From: Brachypodium distachyon
Taxonomy: Eukaryota; Streptophyta; Magnoliopsida; Poales; Poaceae
DNA: 64,000 bases
Assembly: GCF_000005505.3 (NCBI RefSeq)
Contig: NC_016131.3
Coordinates: forward strand, 9,941,501 to 10,005,500
Reading direction: 5' to 3'
Shown here: positions 35,500-48,179 of the stretch, one piece after another
Numbering within the stretch: the first letter of the stretch is position 1
Layout of the letters: each line of letters begins with the position of its first letter
The notes under the pieces: generated by a model
The model's database searches: none
What the model saw: only the letters and a program-made list of their open reading frames with translations
Told to the model about the DNA's origin: nothing
Made by a program: the position numbers and the translations under genes

Positions 35500-37462
35500 T
35501 CAGAAGGACCAGAACCTGGAGTACTCCAGCTCCATCTCCATCATGTTGGGCTGGTACTCCACCACCATGCGAGCAAGGTCTGCCGTGGGCTTGCAGTCCC
35601 GCGCCACCTCCGGCGACATTGACGATGACGGCGAGCCACCGCCGCTGCTGCTGCCGCCAAGGCGGCGCGCCGCGCAGGCGTTGCCCATCTTGAGCCTGAT
35701 CATCTCGGCCTGCGCCAGCGCTAGCTGCGTCTGGAGCGACTCCACCTGCCGCTGCAGCGAGGAGATGGCGCCCACGCAGCCGTAGATGGGGTCCCTCATC
35801 CGCGCGTTCGCCTCGTACACCAGGCTGCTCACCGCGTCCCCACGGTGCTCCGCCGGCACCTCCTGCAAATATCCCACACCATGAGAGCTTCGTTCAGAGT
35901 TTCAGACAGAATCACAATTCACAGGTTACAAAGTTAGAAGAAGAGAAAACACTGGTTGCCAAGCTAGTTCATTCATGACAGCTGACACATTACACACTAC
36001 GAGTCGTAGACAAGAAACATAGTCGAAAGGTGTTTGTGCAGCCGAAAGTTGCTTTTTTTGTTTCACGTAGCATGTGCAGTTCTTGTCTGAAGATGACTGG
36101 CGCCGACGCGGAGAGAACTAACTAGGCCGTACACAGCTGATTGACTGTTGGGATGGATTAGCTTTCACATGGGAGAAGCTTTGATTTGGAGATATGGTCG
36201 AGTCTTTGTCGATTTATTAATCGCTACCACCTATTAACTGTATTAACTAGGCATGTGTATGGGAACGTGCTGTTGAAAAATAGTAGTATAGCTAATCTAA
36301 TCTAATCACTTCTAAAAAAATAATCTAATATAATCACTCCACTTTCCTCTGAGCAATGTAAATTACTCATTTTTTACTTGATTAGGCATGTTTGATTGCT
36401 ACGGAGACAGGGATGGCCCTGGTGAGCAGTGAAAGTCTGCGCATGCTTCATGAATCTTGATACATATGCAGGTTATGGTCAAAAACAGAAAAGGAAGTGC
36501 GTTACCAGTTACTGTAGAATTTTAGCTTTAACCCCAGTAATGAGTTTAAGCTGTTAAACTCTAGAGAGATGGACTGCAGCTAAGCAGGGGTACGTGATAG
36601 TAACAGCCAAACTGGATGAAGTATTAGCAGACGTCTGTATGAAGAAAGTATACCAATGCATCACACATCTTTCTTTTTGTGTGATTAGGCAGTACATGCT
36701 GGCCGGGAATCTGTGTTCCAACTATAAAGAAATATGATCTCTTCTAGCAGTACATGGTCACTAGAGGAAACTTGCTAATTATATATGCAAAGGAGCGTGC
36801 TATTTTTGGCCAAGTAGTGTTGTCACTCACATGGCGCTGGAACTGTCGGCCTGCGGAGTACATGTTGACTAATTGTATGCTAAACAAAGAAGCAAACACC
36901 ACACCTCGAACTGAAGCATCAATGCATCATCAGCAGACAGCGGCACAAGGAGAAGCTTGGCCATGCCCCTCCTTAACTCACGCAAACTCAACACTAGAAG
37001 TAACATAGAAACAACGAAAAACTATTCTTTCGTTCAACAATACGAAAAAAATCTTTGCGCGTCTTTGTATAATTAAAGACTGGAAAAATCGTACGGGGAA
37101 GACATGGAAGAACAAAGAAAACCACAGGCAAACAGAGGAATCCATCTTTGATCCACCAGTGGAGAGGCGGGCAGAGCATGCACACAAGTGTGGAACCAGA
37201 GCGGCGTTAATGGTGGCACGATGGTGGAACATACTACGGTGACACGCACAGGCCACGTTACCTGGAGGAGCTTGTTGAGGTTGCTGGCGCCGAAGACCTT
37301 GTGGACGCTGGCGAACCTGTGCGGCTCGGACGAGGGGAAGTAGGGCGCGAAGACGCACCCGGCCGCGCACCGGCGCCGCAGCAGCTTGCACGCCGCGCAC
37401 GGCGGCGTCGATGACGCAGGATGCGCTCTCCCGCCGCCCGCCGCCACGACAACGTCCTTCAT
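35500..37462 (-). CDS. LOB-domain (LBD/ASL) transcription factor, class I
   Basis: Two exons, 37462-37262 and 35862-35500, joined over a 1.4 kb intron, giving 187 residues. The LOB domain shows the zinc-binding [15 protein letters not shown] block (CX2CX6CX3C, residues about 22-36), the GAS block ([20 protein letters not shown], then [10 protein letters not shown]) and a leucine-zipper-like helix near residues 100-120 ([20 protein letters not shown]). The intron falls right after KLLQ, the usual place in this family. The C-terminus is variable and ends SRFWSF. Class I LBD proteins are nuclear DNA-binding regulators of organ boundaries, lateral organs and roots; the closest relatives by eye are the LBD3/4/12 group. 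The gene looks intact. Confidence 0.95.
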
Positions 37463-37803
37463 TACTGCTGGCACCTGCACCGCACGCACGAGCTTGAGCT
37501 TCTTCTCCTCGCGCTGCCAAATTTGGGACTTGGCACGCACGCAGGCTCTCTTATATCTGTAGCCAGGAGTCCAGGACAGGACGGGGGCAGGTCGTCTGGC
37601 GTCGTGGAATGGAAGAAGAGCCTTTTTGAGAAGATCGAGGAGAGGAGAGGGAGGGGCAGTTGAGGCAGGCAGGGGAGACAGAGATCGTGCCGCGGATGTA
37701 CTATGATGCACTGCTCCCTCCCTGCCGCTTCCACTGATTCTTCTAACTTTATCTCTTCTCACTTAACCCAGCTCGGCAGCAGCCTTCTGCGCGCCGGCTC
37801 TGT

Positions 37804-38044
37804 GGGTGTGTTTGGTTTATGTCAACTCTTGTCCTGCTAATTCTTGTTAAATTTGGCTAGCCAAAAAATTGGTAAAGGTTTTGGTGGCCCATGAGTTGGC
37901 TAAAATTGGCAACAAAAATGAACTAAAGTTGGCAAGAAGTCATTGGCTTGCCAAATTATTGGCTACAATGCAACCAAATACCAAAGTTTTTATCATGACC
38001 AAAAATTTGGTAAGGTGGGTTTTGGCTAGCATCCAAACACACCC
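37804..38044. mobile_element. MITE with GGGTGTGTTTGG ends, about 241 bp
   Basis: Starts gggtgtgtttgg and ends with the exact inverse, ccaaacacaccc. The interior is full of ttggc/gccaa motifs. No clear target duplication is visible, so the superfamily (PIF/Harbinger or hAT) is undecided. It lies about 340 bp upstream of the LBD start codon, in the promoter region. Confidence 0.7.
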
Positions 38045-39369
38045 AGTCTCTCTCGTCTCCCGTGCCCTTGATCCGATTCGATCGATTAGTTTCAGTGCAC
38101 AGCATATGCATGTGTTTGTTTGTCTTTGCTTTTCGGCTGAATTATTCGAGCATGAGTAATTTACTACTTACGTGCAGCCAGCAGTAAACTGGAACCTGCA
38201 GTCACTCAGCCAGTCAGTACTTACCGTAGGATCTGAAAGCCAGGACATAATGAGAATGCTGGTCAGTAGAGTAGTTTGTCGGTCGATTTATTACTTGTTA
38301 CCAAGACAAACCTCAGTCAATCTGTTTCCTCGGCGTTTCTTTCTTTTTAGCCATGACCCAGCGGGGGCGGGGACAGACATCTTTTGATCGATCGGTTGGT
38401 TGGTCAATGGATGATGGACTGACAAGATTGGGGGGAGCAGGGCCCTGACGGCCCAGCGTCAACAAAAACAGATCTTTTTGTCTGTGCTGCTCTGTTCGCA
38501 CACAAGGACCGCGCGAGACAGACCGTGGTGATGGCCACTTGATTAGCCGTGCTTCCTTTCGCCGCCCTTTCGGAGACACTAATCCACGCTTTACCTTCCT
38601 CTGCATAATCGCGCCCCTTCTTTTCCCACACCTCCCTCCCCGGCCCTGGCAACTGCATACGAGGACAAGCTCTCGTACATTCGCCCTTGCTTGCCGATGA
38701 AGAAAGAAACCCATCGAGCGAGCGAGCGCCCTTGGACCCACCGCGGTTAGCAGTACTATGAACTCTCTCTTTTTTTTCACTTATCGCAGGTTTTAACCGA
38801 AATTTGACAGTATTGATCTGATGCGCTTTATAAGTTGCTTCGCGAAGCTGCTATTCATAACGTCAGAGCAAGGCACGGAATGACCGGGGCAGTTGGGATT
38901 GGGAACGAACAGTGCAAGGTATGGCAGGGAAAGTAGAGGAGGCTCGCAGAAAGGACTGGAGAAAAAAAGTAAAGGAACAGAATCATATCTGGGGCAGTGG
39001 AGGATCGGACGAGTCAGACGTTGGCTTCGGGTTGGAGAAGGCCTACACGTTGCCGTGTCGGGGGCCGAGCAGGGAGAGCAGCAGCATTAGCCATTGGGCG
39101 CTGGAAGGCGCGTGAAACCGCCAGCTTTGGAGCGCACAGGGCGCGGCGCGGCAGGCAGACCGGCCACACACACACCAGTAGTCCAGTAGTCCAGTATCCT
39201 TTGTTCCTTTCAGGCTCCAGTTCCGGACAATGGACACGATCTGCGGCACGTACCGGTACAGTGCCTTGTACTGTCCAATGTGCACGAACCGGACAGTCAC
39301 GCGAGTTCTCTGAATTTATCACAGGTACAGGGTACCCGGATCATGTTGTATCGGCTCTTTTCTATTGTA

Positions 39370-39488
39370 TTCACTCCCTCTCCTGCATGAAGTGATTTAA
39401 ATTTGTACAAATATCTATATCCAAAAAACGTCTAGATACAAAACAAAATACATGTAATATATCGTCACTTAATATGGGACGGAGTGAG
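39370..39488. mobile_element. Stowaway-like MITE
   Basis: Starts ttcactccctctcct and ends with inverted gggacggagtgag, with TA on both sides. Arms share (g/a)aagtga(t/c). About 119 bp. Confidence 0.65.
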
Positions 39489-40299
39489 TATATAGCCAAT
39501 TTAGTATCATGAGTTGATGAAAAATTAAAGGGAATTTGTTTGCTTTGGCGTCAAGAACTTGGGGTCATGTTTGAGATATGCGCTAAGATAAAAAAAAAGT
39601 CTCCCACGAAACCCTAGTCATCTTTCTTATGGAAAAGCGCCTTCGCTCCACCGTTCCGAGCTCCCTTCCTCGTGCCGCTCTGGCGGCGAGAGGGGTGGGG
39701 AACTCTAGATCCGTTTTGCGGTCGGTATCTATGTCTTTTTAAGTTTTTTTTCAAAAAAGAGGTTAAAACCACCGGTATGCACCTAGCCAATTTATATTAC
39801 TTTACTTAACAAGCTTGACAAGAGAATACATCAATGGAACAACCCAAAGCCACCCATCTATACCTACTAACCTGATGAAAGGTGTGGCAATTATCGGAGC
39901 CGTATGCATTGACCACGCACCACGGTCCAACATCTAAAATCAGAAGCCACGAAGGCACAAATGATCAAGCTAATCTCAGCATGTGCACTCTTCAGAATCA
40001 CCTGCCACCATCTTCCACCAACCCATCCTCAGGACAAACAAAGACGCGTTGTACTTGTCAGGCTTGGCAACGACAACGCAAACCAAAGCCAAACCAGCAA
40101 GAGCCTACCCGCCAACCAAGATGCCCTCACCCGCAAATCAAGAGTTCCCCCAACGACGCCCCCAAGGGGAGAACGACGCCGCTAGAGCCGCCACCCTCCA
40201 GTCCGAGGACTGTGGGTTTTCACCCGAAAACCTAGAGCGGGGGTGGTTCCTCATGCGGCGGTGATATCTATAATCTCTATAAAATTAATCCTCACTCTC

Positions 40300-40467
40300 A
40301 TTAATGTTTGCAAGCTCAACATGTAAGGTGTCCACATCATTTTGTTGATCGTCACTAAGCACAACATGCAAAATGTACACACCATTAATGTTTGCAAGCT
40401 CAGCATGCAAGATGTCCATGTCATCAAGTTGATCTCCACTAAGCACAACATGCCAAATGTACACATC
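40300..40467. repeat. 84 bp tandem repeat, two copies
   Basis: Copies start attaatgtttgcaagctca at 40300 and 40384, and both continue through cactaagcacaacatgc(a/c)aaatgtacaca. A partial third copy may follow. Confidence 0.85.
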
Positions 40468-40929
40468 ATCAAATTGTTTTCCACAAATCCACGTCATGTG
40501 CATGCAAAGTGTTTATATCACCATACATATCATTGTTGCATACTGACTAGCAATTCATTTTGGTGGCCTGACGATTCAACATTTTAGTTCTTAAGACTTT
40601 TTACCATCACTACGAATATAAATAATTCACCAAGTACCGATATTTTCATGATATGTATCTCGATCTTTCTAAGAACTCGAATGTTCAGGGTTCCTGAAGC
40701 TTCTCTTTTCGGCTTCCCCGAAGTTATTAATGTTCATATACATCAAAATTACTCCTATATTTTTTGCTTCATATATATTATGGATGATAAAGTCGTTTGG
40801 TCATGTGGTATTCATATTTCTTTTGCATTTGATCATATTATTTTAATTTGTTTCTAACATCATGTCCAGCTGTGCAAATAGAATTGTCGGGTCACAACGC
40901 GCGGGGAATCACCTAGTGGTAGATATGGT

Positions 40930-41440
40930 GGTGCCGGGAGGTTTAAGAATAAGGATTCTCTGACTCTTGATTCATCCACCTCGTCTGCGACGATCTCATT
41001 GGCGATGCTGAGGGGGGCAGGGATCGGTTGGTCACCGCTCTTGCGAAGTAGTGGATTTAGTTTTGTCTTATCTTTTGCAGATGGTCTTCGTGTCTGGATG
41101 CTTTTTCTCTGACCGGCGAGGTTCAGCTAGTTTTTGCCTCGTTTTGTAGCCAGTGAGATTATGTTTTCTTGGATCTGTGTGGCTGAATCTGGGATTGTCG
41201 TGTAACCCTATTTGACTTTTTTCAAATCATTGTTGTTGGCTTCTTTTAGCTCTCCGACCGGCAACTTCCCAGCAGCTATGTACAACAACAATGTTTTTTT
41301 TTTGGTTTTGACGTGGTTCAGAAGTCTAGAGTCAATTTTGGCTCACGTCACGTCACCGACGAGTGCAGAAGGAAGACAGTCATTTTCTCCCAAGAATATC
41401 TATTTAAAAAGATGATGTTGTAAGGTTTGGTTGATTTAAC
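40930..41440 (+). mobile_element. Fragment of a LINE-like retroposon
   Basis: The segment around 41247-41290 (ccgaccggcaacttcccagc and following) matches the reverse complement of about 48375-48420 inside the retroposon at 48180-48987. The outer limits are estimated. No target duplication was found. Confidence 0.45.
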
Positions 41441-42898
41441 TTATAGGCTTGGTCTTCTCGTTAAAAAAGAGAGACTCGGTTTGTATTTTTATATATCCCT
41501 ATTTGCACTACCTTTTTTTTTACAGCAACCCTATTTGCACTGCCATGTACAGTGGCATGTACCCAAAAGTACTGCTAGGTACTTGGGTTTGAATGCTTTT
41601 CTAGAAAACTTTTGTTCCTTTGCAACGAGCTGCTCCTCACATGCACCGGAGATTTCAGGAGCACCTGCTTTTCTTTTATTTTTACTACTGTAGAAAAGGT
41701 GAAAGAAGCCGCCTCTTGCCCAATAGGAAAAGAGTTAAAGGGAGACAATTTTACTAGCCACTAATAAGTGGCTAAGGTTACATGAGAACCCCATGGTGCT
41801 GGCCAAATAATGAGGCCCAATCATCACATTTGGGGCATATGGATTGCGCGAGAAAAAGGAACCCACGGTTTGCAACTTTTTCTCTGCTACCAGGCTTACT
41901 AGTTCATGAAATTGTTGCAAGTGAGTGGCTTGTAGGCCAAGGCTAGCTCGTAGGCGTTTTGAGTAGACGGCCGCTATGCAATTAGGAGTCATGGCATTAA
42001 TAGGTTGTCCGTTGTACAATCTTCTACTGCTTGACAATAGAGCTTGATCTTTTAGAGCCCAGACAAATTAGTGAATATTTCATATACACTGTGTAAGCAA
42101 GACCGTTTATCAGCAAAAAAAAAAAGAAATTGCTCCAACCAATAGCTGAAGAACGAAGGAAAAGATAGAATTGTCGTGTATGACCTGTTTTGAACAATGA
42201 TGGTTCATGTAATCTCAAGAGCATCGCATCCTAGATTCCTAGCTAGGTGCTAAGCAGGTGGCAAAGATGATTTAGATTGTTTTGTACCACTGATATGAGA
42301 TGTGGGAGTAGGTCTTGAGAAAAAAAAAATTTAGCACCGACGTTAAGATTATGGCACAATACTAAGCTAAGCAAACTACTCTTAATTGGCTATTGTATAT
42401 CAACCTTTTAGTTTAAATAATAAAATTTTCAACTCCTTCCTTTCCACCGGTGGTGATAAAGCATGAGTGGTAAAAGAAGCTCTCGTTAATTCATTAATGT
42501 AAAGAGAAAGACGTGTATTCATCTTGCTGAACAAGGCGAGAATATGTTTGTGGTAGCTGGTTCTCCAAATTTCATGTGAAATTACAATTTCCATGACAGA
42601 TTCTTACTCTGAAACACAAAAGACTCTGCAACAGTAGAACACGTACCTTTCTGGAAGCGAGTTGATGTCCAATGCTGGAAAGTGCAAACACATAACCTCT
42701 TTTTTCTTTGCGAATAATAGAAAACACGTAAACTTCACTGCTGATCCGTCCAGAACTCCAGCCGTCCATCTTACTATCGGTGATTTGACAGGTAATGCAT
42801 TATGATGTTGAATCATATTTATGTTACTTGAGTTCCACCCCCTTTTCTGTCTAAAGTTGGGATCATAGCATGTGTCCGGCGCATCTACCTTTTTAATA

Positions 42899-42969
42899 CT
42901 CCCTCCGTCCGAAAACAAGTGAGGTGGATTTGTATAGAATACATGTCATTTATTTTGAAATTACGGGAG
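42899..42969. mobile_element. Short Stowaway-like MITE
   Basis: Starts ctccctccgtccgaaaac with TA before it, and ends acgggag followed by TA. Arm pairing is weak beyond the first 5-6 bases, so it may be a truncated copy. Confidence 0.5.
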
Positions 42970-43987
42970 TATTGATAAAGACATTGGTCTACGTTTTTTA
43001 TATTGAGTGAACAAAAAAATTACAGTTCTATTTTTATTTTTATTTCAGTAATTTCTGGATTTCAAGAAATTATTTGGTGGAACGTGCTCCACCCAATCAC
43101 CCAACTGGATCCACAATTACGAGCGAGAGAAGTCATAAAACAATCTATCTAGTACTACTATTTACAATAGACTATGTTTTTTATAACATGTTGACGAAAT
43201 TCTGATTCTGAAATTTGTAACATCCTAGTGCATGCCTTATGAACGTTGTCATTTTTCACAAAAATGACTTCATAAATGGTGCACCTTACCCTGCTTTAGT
43301 GAAGTATCAAAACATTACCGAAGAAGCTGAGACATGGAAAACCTCAGAATATTATTTTTAATTGCAGAAAACATGGATTATATGAGTAGGTTGCGCACTT
43401 TCATACCAATTACTCCCAGTCTGCGTACAAATTTTGTTAACGGTCAAACTTTCTAAATTTTGACACAAAAATATCAAGGTCACAAATTAAAATGAGATCT
43501 ATCGTGAAATATATTTTCATATCATCTTGATTTGACAGTGAATATGTTGATATTTTTTACTATATAAAAGTTTGACTGTCCGTGGTATTGGAGAATGGCC
43601 TAGGCATTAACAAAAGACAAGGAGATTCAGATAAATGGACTCGCTCATAGCTGTTAGTCCTTGAATTAAAAAGGGCTACGAGAGAATGGACAAGTATCGG
43701 TGCAAGTGCAAGTAGAGAATAACACTTTAGAAACTTGGGAGAAGAATTTTAGAACAGTTTACAACTTGAATCGTTTGTTGCCATTTCTAACACCAAGCGA
43801 GTGGCAAGGATAACAAGCGACATAATCAATCCAAGTAATGCAAGCAGAGGATAACACTAACACCTTCAGACCAAAAAACGACCGCAAGTGCCATGACTTG
43901 GGCCAAGGTTTTGCTAATAACAATTTAATGCCTTCAGATCGATACAGCCGCAAGTGACAGATCTCACGGAAAGGTTTGCTTCTGTGC

Positions 43988-46900
43988 TTAATTCTTACCA
44001 CGGCGCCGCCTAGGTGCCACAGGAGTAAACCCATCAGCATCAGGGACAGGCTTGGAGGGTTTTGGCTCGTCCACCACCATCTCGTCTGGCCTAACTGCTT
44101 CATTGCCTGCCATTGACGGCTCACCATCATCATCTGAGCTATCATCGTCATCATCAGTCACCATCTGCTCATGAGAAAGAGATCAATTAGCAAGAGAACA
44201 GGACAATTTTTTCTGGAAACTAACAGGGGGACGTGTTCTAAATATAGCCAAGTCCTAAGTGCCAGCAAAAAAAAATTAAAGAACTGCTGAACAATTGAAT
44301 CCAAGTGTTCTCAATAAAAATAGGGTGTATTATGAATTGAAAATGTGAATTCTGTGAAAAAAAGTCCGACATGCAGAACATACCTTCTCAGTATCCTTCT
44401 TTTTACTATTTTGTATTTTTGCGAACTTTAAGATGGAGTTGCACATGATTCCACGTATTTTCAGTTTTCACCAGATATGTTGCCAACTAACAGGAGCTTA
44501 TTGTGGAAGGAATCTAGTAGCAAATTTGACTCCAAGAGGTATATACGCTCATACATACCAGGACAACTGTTACTAACAATGCTAAGAAAAAAAAGACTAA
44601 AATGACTTAATTGATTTGTGCCTTGATTGATACAAGGTAAAGTCCTCTCTTATGTAGAGAGATGGATAACTTTGTTGTTAAGAAACTAATCCTATCTTTC
44701 CTCACAATATGGAACGTAACCAAATCTTATGCCTAGAAAATAGCAAACAATCTCTACTTTCCTAACATAAGATCATTATCTTTAATTTATTGCCTTGTGC
44801 TATACGTGCACATGACACCAAGAAACCAGTTAAACCAATCATTTTTTTAACCTGTTTCATGCTGAAATTATCAAAACCAATCTTATACCTAGACGGAGGA
44901 GTAATGGTTGAAGATCACCTTGGAAACAAGTGGTTCCCAAAAATAAAAATAAGTCTCAGAGGGTAGCAATCTCCAATTATCCCCGATAAAGAAACAATAC
45001 AATCATATCACCTTTTCAAGAATTAACAGATCAAATTATCAAAAGCCTTTTGGAAGTGAACTGTGAGAGAACATCTTTGATACTATGTTGCAGCAGAAGT
45101 GAGATAAGATGTGAAAAGAGGAGCAGGACAAATTACATAACAGGAAAAAACTTGATCACTTGCTAGAAAATAAATTTGCAACTAGTATGTACCTGCCTAC
45201 TTAGTGAAACAGCATTTCCTTGAACATGTGTATTCCTTAGCTTCTCAATCGATGAATAGTTGCCTTGTAGGCATCCTTCATGCATAATCAGTATTTGCTC
45301 GGCAACCTCTTTGTCACAAAACAACAATGAACTTAATAAACACATATCGTGCACTATAAGAGCAAACTGAACACAAATTACATAAACAACAGAAACAGTA
45401 CAATATGCCTTGATTATTGTTAAGAAGTTTCAGCTTTCTACTACAGAAGCTACAGACGGAACAAAGAACCTCAGTAGAAACCCCCAAATAGAATGGGTCA
45501 ACTGGGTAAGAGCCTAATGGTCCTTTGGTCCGAACAGGTCAAACCTTTCAGCCACAAACAAATAGTACAACCTCAGATATTCATTATTCCCTCACATTTT
45601 CCATGGTGGATAGTCTCGTTGATCCAGAAAATCAAGCCCCTCCTTGTTATCTACCTGACGTTGCTTCCTTCTTCTCACCACCTATGGTCGGCTCTCGGCC
45701 ACTTCTCCAATCGCACAGGCCCTGCATCTGGCTTTTTCATCATTCGTCCTCCGCCTCAGATGATAGCCTCACCTTCTTCCTCTCCAAAAGTAACCAAGGT
45801 CAACCCAACCGGATCTGATTTGATTTCTTCATTTGTGAAGTTGTGGAGGAGCTTGACGCTTTGTGGTGAAATTTGTGGGAATGCACATTCATTTGTGAAT
45901 GGGTCAGCCTGTCACCTCTAGGTCTTGAATCGAATCAGTGTTGTATTGGTGCAGTGCAGGTACTAGAAGAGCCAGATGAAAGATAAAATGGAGTGACCGC
46001 TATTGCGCTCATACAATAACCAGTTGCCATGGCTTTTGGATTTAGTTTTTTTTTGTGTGTAGTGTAAATCAGGAGCTTTTATCTTCTTGATTCCCTTCAA
46101 GTGGTCTCTCTACTGTATCAAGCTAACAACAGCATTGGTCATGCCATCCCACATGAGCCAAAGGTGCACTGGGGCTGGAGTCGGGGCAAGGACGCCAGGT
46201 GGGTCGACACATTATCTGAACTTTCCCCATCGATGCCAAGGGCCAGGGTCGCACCACCCAACCAAACTCCCATCCTTGACATGAGTGTAGAATAAAACTC
46301 CACAAAAAAAATTTAGCTACTACAAGTAATGTTTCGGATAGAACAGACATACTTCTAGGGATACTTCTCTGGCATGAGTTGTCATGATCAAAGCATGTAC
46401 AATATGTGCAGACAAGTTGAGGTGTTCAATACATATTTGACATGAGAAAGAAGGTAATAACATAGAAGCTTCTCTATGGTTGTTCCAAGCAGGGTAAGGT
46501 CTTCTAGTGCATAACTGGTAAACTTCATGCGGAAACAGCCAGGTACTATGAAGTACAAACTACTGTATCATCTAAAATGAAGACATGAAGTAGAACATAC
46601 ATCTGCCCATTCTAACTAAATTTTGCTGTCAGCCAAATTACACTCCACCGATGCTAAATCAAGACCGGCCCTTCTTTTTAAGTAAAGTTAAATGTGCAGT
46701 TACACATCGTCAATATGAAAATGCAATAGGGCTACTCCTCAAAAAAAAAAATGCAATAGGGAGATCGAGAACTAGTTCAGGGCTACCACAAATCTATCAA
46801 ATTATAAACTTGTGGCTGGTGATAAACATGTAGGAGAGAGGCAATAATTACCTCCTCAATACTACCATCCTCAAAGTCAGAACTGAAGGAGTCAGATATT

Positions 46901-47921
46901 GCAACATAAATCATATTCTCCAAGTCATCATAATAATATGGACCTGGAAAAGAAACATGAACAATATTTGATGTAAATGCAAACATAAAAAAGAATGACG
47001 CAAATAAATTCGAACCCACAAGCATATGGTCAAAACATGTAAACCATGCCAAAATCACTTTTCCAACCTATGGTCTAGATGAAATCACCAGACTACCTAA
47101 AATAAACTGATAACGTAGAAGATATTTGATTTTCCTTACAAAAATACTCCCTCCGTCCCATAATTCGTGTCGTTGTTTTAGTTCAAATTTGTACTAAAAC
47201 AACGACAAGAATTATGGGATGGAGGGAGTACATTCTTAATTAAAAAAGTGTACAAATAAATTGAATTATGCATAATATAAGTACTTGAGAACAGAAAGAT
47301 CAATATTATCGACCACTAAAGTAAAGGATGAACAGAATTAGTAAGCTGAGATGCAAATCATTACAAAGGTAGATATTTTTCCTATTGGTAAAACAAAGCT
47401 CGGTAGCTCGAACCTAAATTAAATTGTTTCATCGGTCCATACCATGGATATGCCATTTTTTGGATGTTGGTCAGACTAATGGCATAGAATATAATCTATA
47501 ATCCATAGAACTATAAACTATTCAATTTGAACCAGAACTACAAATCAAATAGCCGTTTTTTTCTGCCACCGAATCCCTAAAGCCGCCTCAAGAAGAAACT
47601 GTTGAGGAGGCTAAATTAACACCGATAGAAGGGAGATACGCCTTTACTATCGTACCATGGCCGGAATTCCGTTTCTTCTAGAAGAAAATTCTCAGAGGAT
47701 GCGGAATAGGAGGAGGAGTAAGTACCCTTGGAGTTGCAGAACCAGGAGAGGATGGATTCGGCGAGCTGATCTGCCTTGGCGCGGGAGTCGCGGCCGCCCC
47801 ACTGGTTCTCCACTGCCATCTGCAACGCCGTCCACCGCCCGAAGACTAGCCTGATGCCCTCCTGGAGGGCCGCCGTCGCCTGGGGCGAGAGCGCCCCGCC
47901 GCCGCTAGTGGGTGCCGACAT
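43988..47921 (-). CDS. TSR2: Pre-rRNA-processing protein TSR2 homologue, 4 exons
   Basis: Exons: 47921-47726, 46943-46852, 45306-45193, 44164-43988; 579 nt, 192 residues with all phases consistent. The N-terminal half is the TSR2 domain: LQEGIRLVFGRWTALQMAVE, then NQWGGRDSRAKADQL and ILSWFCNS. Exon 2 gives GPYYYDDLENMIYVAISDSF followed by an acidic run, and exon 3 gives VAEQILIMHEGCLQGNY. The C-terminal part is strongly acidic (DDDDDSSDDDGEP) and ends with DGFTPVAPRRRRGKN. In yeast, Tsr2 is an escortin that carries ribosomal protein eS26 from its importin to the pre-40S particle; the acidic segment binds eS26. The plant protein should do the same in nucleus and cytosol. A near-palindromic MITE sits in intron 1. 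Confidence 0.93.
47147..47228. mobile_element. Stowaway MITE, near-perfect hairpin, in TSR2 intron 1
   Basis: 82 bp with TA on both sides. The left arm begins ctccctccgtcccataatt and the right arm ends aattatgggatggagggag. The 36-base arms pair with two mismatches around a loop of about 10 bases. Confidence 0.95.
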
Positions 47922-48168
47922 GGTGCTGCGAGCGTTCTAGGAAGACGGGCTTGTGGTCGCTAGGGTTTTGGTCTTCTGGGAGTTTTCCCTTTTTCTGAGG
48001 CGATTGGCCTTTGGGGGTTTATATGAGAACAAAGAATCGTGTTGTTTTTTGCTTATTTTTTGTTGTTGTTTTATTTTAGTTAAAAAAAACGGTGTTGTTT
48101 TCTTTCCATTTTCCCTTTTGAATTACTCACGGTTTGGATCAAATTATAAAAGAACTGTTATACTTCAA

Positions 48169-48179
48169 CAAACAATCTA
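48169..48179. repeat. 11 bp target site duplication (left)
   Basis: caaacaatcta, identical to 48988-48998, flanks the poly(A) end of the retroposon. Confidence 0.85.

Larger units (their letters stand above)
38045..43987. other. Intergenic, 6 kb, repeats only
   Basis: No host gene recognised. Contents: MITEs at 39370-39488 and 42899-42969, an 84 bp tandem repeat at 40300-40467, and a retroposon fragment at about 40930-41440. Open frames (38313-38780, 38997-39395, 39882-40235) have no known domain or splice support. Confidence 0.45.

Noticed and set aside
45493..45921. 142-codon plus-strand frame
   Set aside because: It lies wholly within TSR2 intron 2, on the other strand, with no domain or splice support.
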